A stretch of DNA of 37,790 bases from Actinomycetes bacterium (GTDB taxonomy: Bacteria > Actinomycetota > Actinomycetes > Propionibacteriales > Nocardioidaceae). Of this stretch, positions 37,785 to 37,790 are shown piece after piece. The notes beneath the pieces were generated by a model that worked only from the letters and a program-made list of their open reading frames with translations, was not told the origin of the DNA and ran no database searches. The DNA lies in NCBI GenBank assembly GCA_023417775.1, contig JAEZEJ010000124.1:1-37790 (forward strand), written 5' to 3'. Numbering within the stretch: the first letter of the stretch is position 1; each line of letters starts with the position of its first letter. Both the position numbers and the translations under genes were made by a program.

Positions 37785-37790
37785 TAGCGT
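37785..37790 (+). promoter_or_regulatory. -10-like hexamer TAGCGT at the window edge
   Basis: TAGCGT occupies the last six bases, just after the GyrI-like stop codon. By the spacing seen elsewhere it would serve a plus-strand gene whose start codon lies about six bases past the window. Confidence 0.3.

Noticed and set aside
1..37790. CRISPR arrays, tRNA or rRNA genes, insertion sequences, attachment sites
   Set aside because: No regularly spaced repeats, no tRNA cloverleaf pattern, no transposase or integrase motifs, and no abrupt composition change were seen on reading both strands.

Overview
The window is high-GC DNA (about two thirds G+C or more by eye) from an actinobacterium. Lineage markers are a DUF3151 protein, a TIGR03084 (mycothiol-dependent DinB-like) protein, an actinobacterial-type pH-sensing adenylate cyclase, a maltokinase-cap-like protein and the metY-metX pair. 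Many genes start with GTG, many are coupled by 4-base ATGA/GTGA overlaps, and at least a dozen are preceded by a TAnnnT -10 hexamer almost exactly six bases before the start codon, which points to leaderless mRNAs. I cannot name the genus. There are no tRNA, rRNA, CRISPR or insertion-sequence features, and no gene-free stretch longer than 300 bases.

Region 1 (1-10.85 kb, + strand) is one tightly coupled operon entered in mid-gene: a rhodanese, two luciferase-like flavin monooxygenases (SsuD type and NtaA/DszA type), a complete Dpp/Opp-type ABC importer (lipoprotein, two permeases, fused double ATPase), an acyl-CoA-dehydrogenase-like flavoenzyme lacking the usual catalytic Glu context, a ketopantoate-reductase-like enzyme and an alpha/beta hydrolase with Asp at the nucleophile position. 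I infer import and oxidative breakdown of an organic, probably sulfur-containing, compound. This is the best candidate here for an undescribed pathway.

Region 2 (10.87-14.0 kb, - strand) is a manganese-type ABC importer operon ending in its DtxR/MntR-family regulator, with a perfect 18-bp palindrome on the start codon of the first gene. A leaderless 34-residue membrane peptide gene diverges from it.

Region 3 (14.2-22.9 kb) carries a minus-strand hydrolase/TetR/TIGR03084 group, then plus-strand 6-phosphofructokinase, the 5-oxoprolinase set pxpABC, and metY-metX for homocysteine synthesis by direct sulfhydrylation.

Region 4 (22.9-25.5 kb) holds an ABC exporter divergent from a TetR regulator, with a 24-bp imperfect palindrome between them, and a small GNAT-like protein.

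Region 5 (25.5-37.8 kb) is housekeeping, dominated by minus-strand purine genes (purQ, purS, purC, purB, purD, purA) interleaved with an acyl-CoA ligase that has its own palindromic operator, an adenylate cyclase, a VOC protein, a lipid kinase, DUF3151 and a GyrI-like protein. Strong hairpins separate several of these units.
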